From NCBI GenBank assembly GCA_037349315.1, contig JBAIAC010000600.1, positions 1 through 64,000 of the forward strand: a stretch of 64,000 nt of DNA, in the 5' to 3' direction. Within the stretch, counting starts at the first letter, position 1. The number at the start of each line of letters is the position of its first letter. The DNA comes from Chelydra serpentina (Eukaryota > Chordata > Testudines > Chelydridae). The translations under genes and the position numbers were made by a program. Below are positions 63,637 through 64,000 of this stretch, piece after piece. The notes below the pieces were generated by a model that was given only the letters and a program-made list of their open reading frames with translations, made no database searches and was not told the DNA's origin.

Positions 63637-64000
63637 CCCCCCAAGAAGGGTTAATACACGTGCCACAGCTCATGCTGGGGAGATTGAAATCCTGATGTCA
63701 CAAGGCAGGAGACTAGCAGTGGCCTTGGCCCCGGAGGAGCAGGCTGGGGCTTCCTGGATCCCCGTCACTCAAGCCAGCACCTGCCCCCTCCCAAGCTGTC
63801 ACTGGCGCCCCCAGGTCAGCAAGACAGGAGCAGCGTTTCCCACTGGAACAAGTCCACCCCAGGCTCGCAGGCTCCTCCCAAGCCTGACACAGAAAAACAT
63901 CTTGCCAGGAAGGAGCCCACTGGGACTCCCCATTGCTACTTTTCCTCCCACCCAGAACCCCGCTGCTTCTCCTGGGCTGCAAGTAGCCACCCCTGGGAAG
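63637..64000. other. Stretch without recognised gene
   Basis: Homology with the 50-kb Phe duplicon ends near 63632. Nothing recognised beyond. Confidence 0.35.

Overview
This is vertebrate nuclear DNA, most likely from a turtle. The evidence is the repeat content: six tRNA-headed SINEs whose 3' end matches CR1 (the Cry/tortoise Pol III SINE type), a long CR1 LINE, reptile-type LTRs starting TGTAACGAAG or TGTGACGAAG, a Penelope-like element with a GIY-YIG endonuclease, several hAT non-autonomous elements and old MIR copies. There is no bacterial-style gene organisation, and almost every long open frame lies in a repeat.

The functional content is mainly a tRNA gene cluster. I find about 17 tRNA genes that still fold well or nearly so: Arg-CCG, three good Arg-TCG plus one decayed, Ser-GCT, Ser-CGA, Ser-AGA, Ser-TGA, Asn-GTT, two Cys-GCA, initiator Met plus a near-intact copy, two Val-AAC, Lys-TTT and Glu-CTC. 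Around them are about 15 tRNA pseudogenes or fragments (Met-i-like, Lys-like, Phe, Leu with intron, Gly, Arg, Ser, Cys). They lie in blocks copied repeatedly in direct and inverted orientation, so most genes have a paralogue elsewhere in the window.

Layout. 0-2 kb: Arg unit, SINE, hAT element. 3.05-6.27 kb: CR1 on the minus strand. 6.3-15.5 kb: Arg, Ser, Met-like, Asn and Cys tRNA units with LTR and PLE insertions. 15.6-20.5 kb: AT-rich, LTR-like DNA, a CpG-rich foldback hAT element, and a second broken LINE carrying a PLE hairpin insertion. 21.8-24.0 kb: KRAB leader exons on the minus strand. 24.0-29.6 kb: a C-rich minisatellite of about 5.6 kb. 29.6-30.1 kb: a CpG-island promoter-like segment. 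32.4-34.8 kb: the KRAB leader unit again, inverted. 35.1-38.1 kb and 50.2-53.0 kb: a ~3 kb inverted pair carrying Arg, LTR, a tandem repeat, Met-i and Val. 43.2-45.7 kb and 53.5-56.0 kb: a second inverted pair carrying LINE remains. 56-64 kb: Leu pseudogene, Glu, Ser-TGA, Gly and Phe pseudogenes, and the PLE 3' end.

The paralogous blocks act as internal controls. For three insertions (a 123-bp hAT element, a solo LTR and a PLE tail) the unoccupied target site survives in another copy inside this window, which fixes the element ends and target-site duplications exactly. The mix of tRNA genes and KRAB leaders resembles the tRNA/KRAB-zinc-finger region beside the mammalian MHC (human 6p22), but that is inference. 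No complete protein-coding host gene is visible: the KRAB exons lack a zinc-finger exon in this window.
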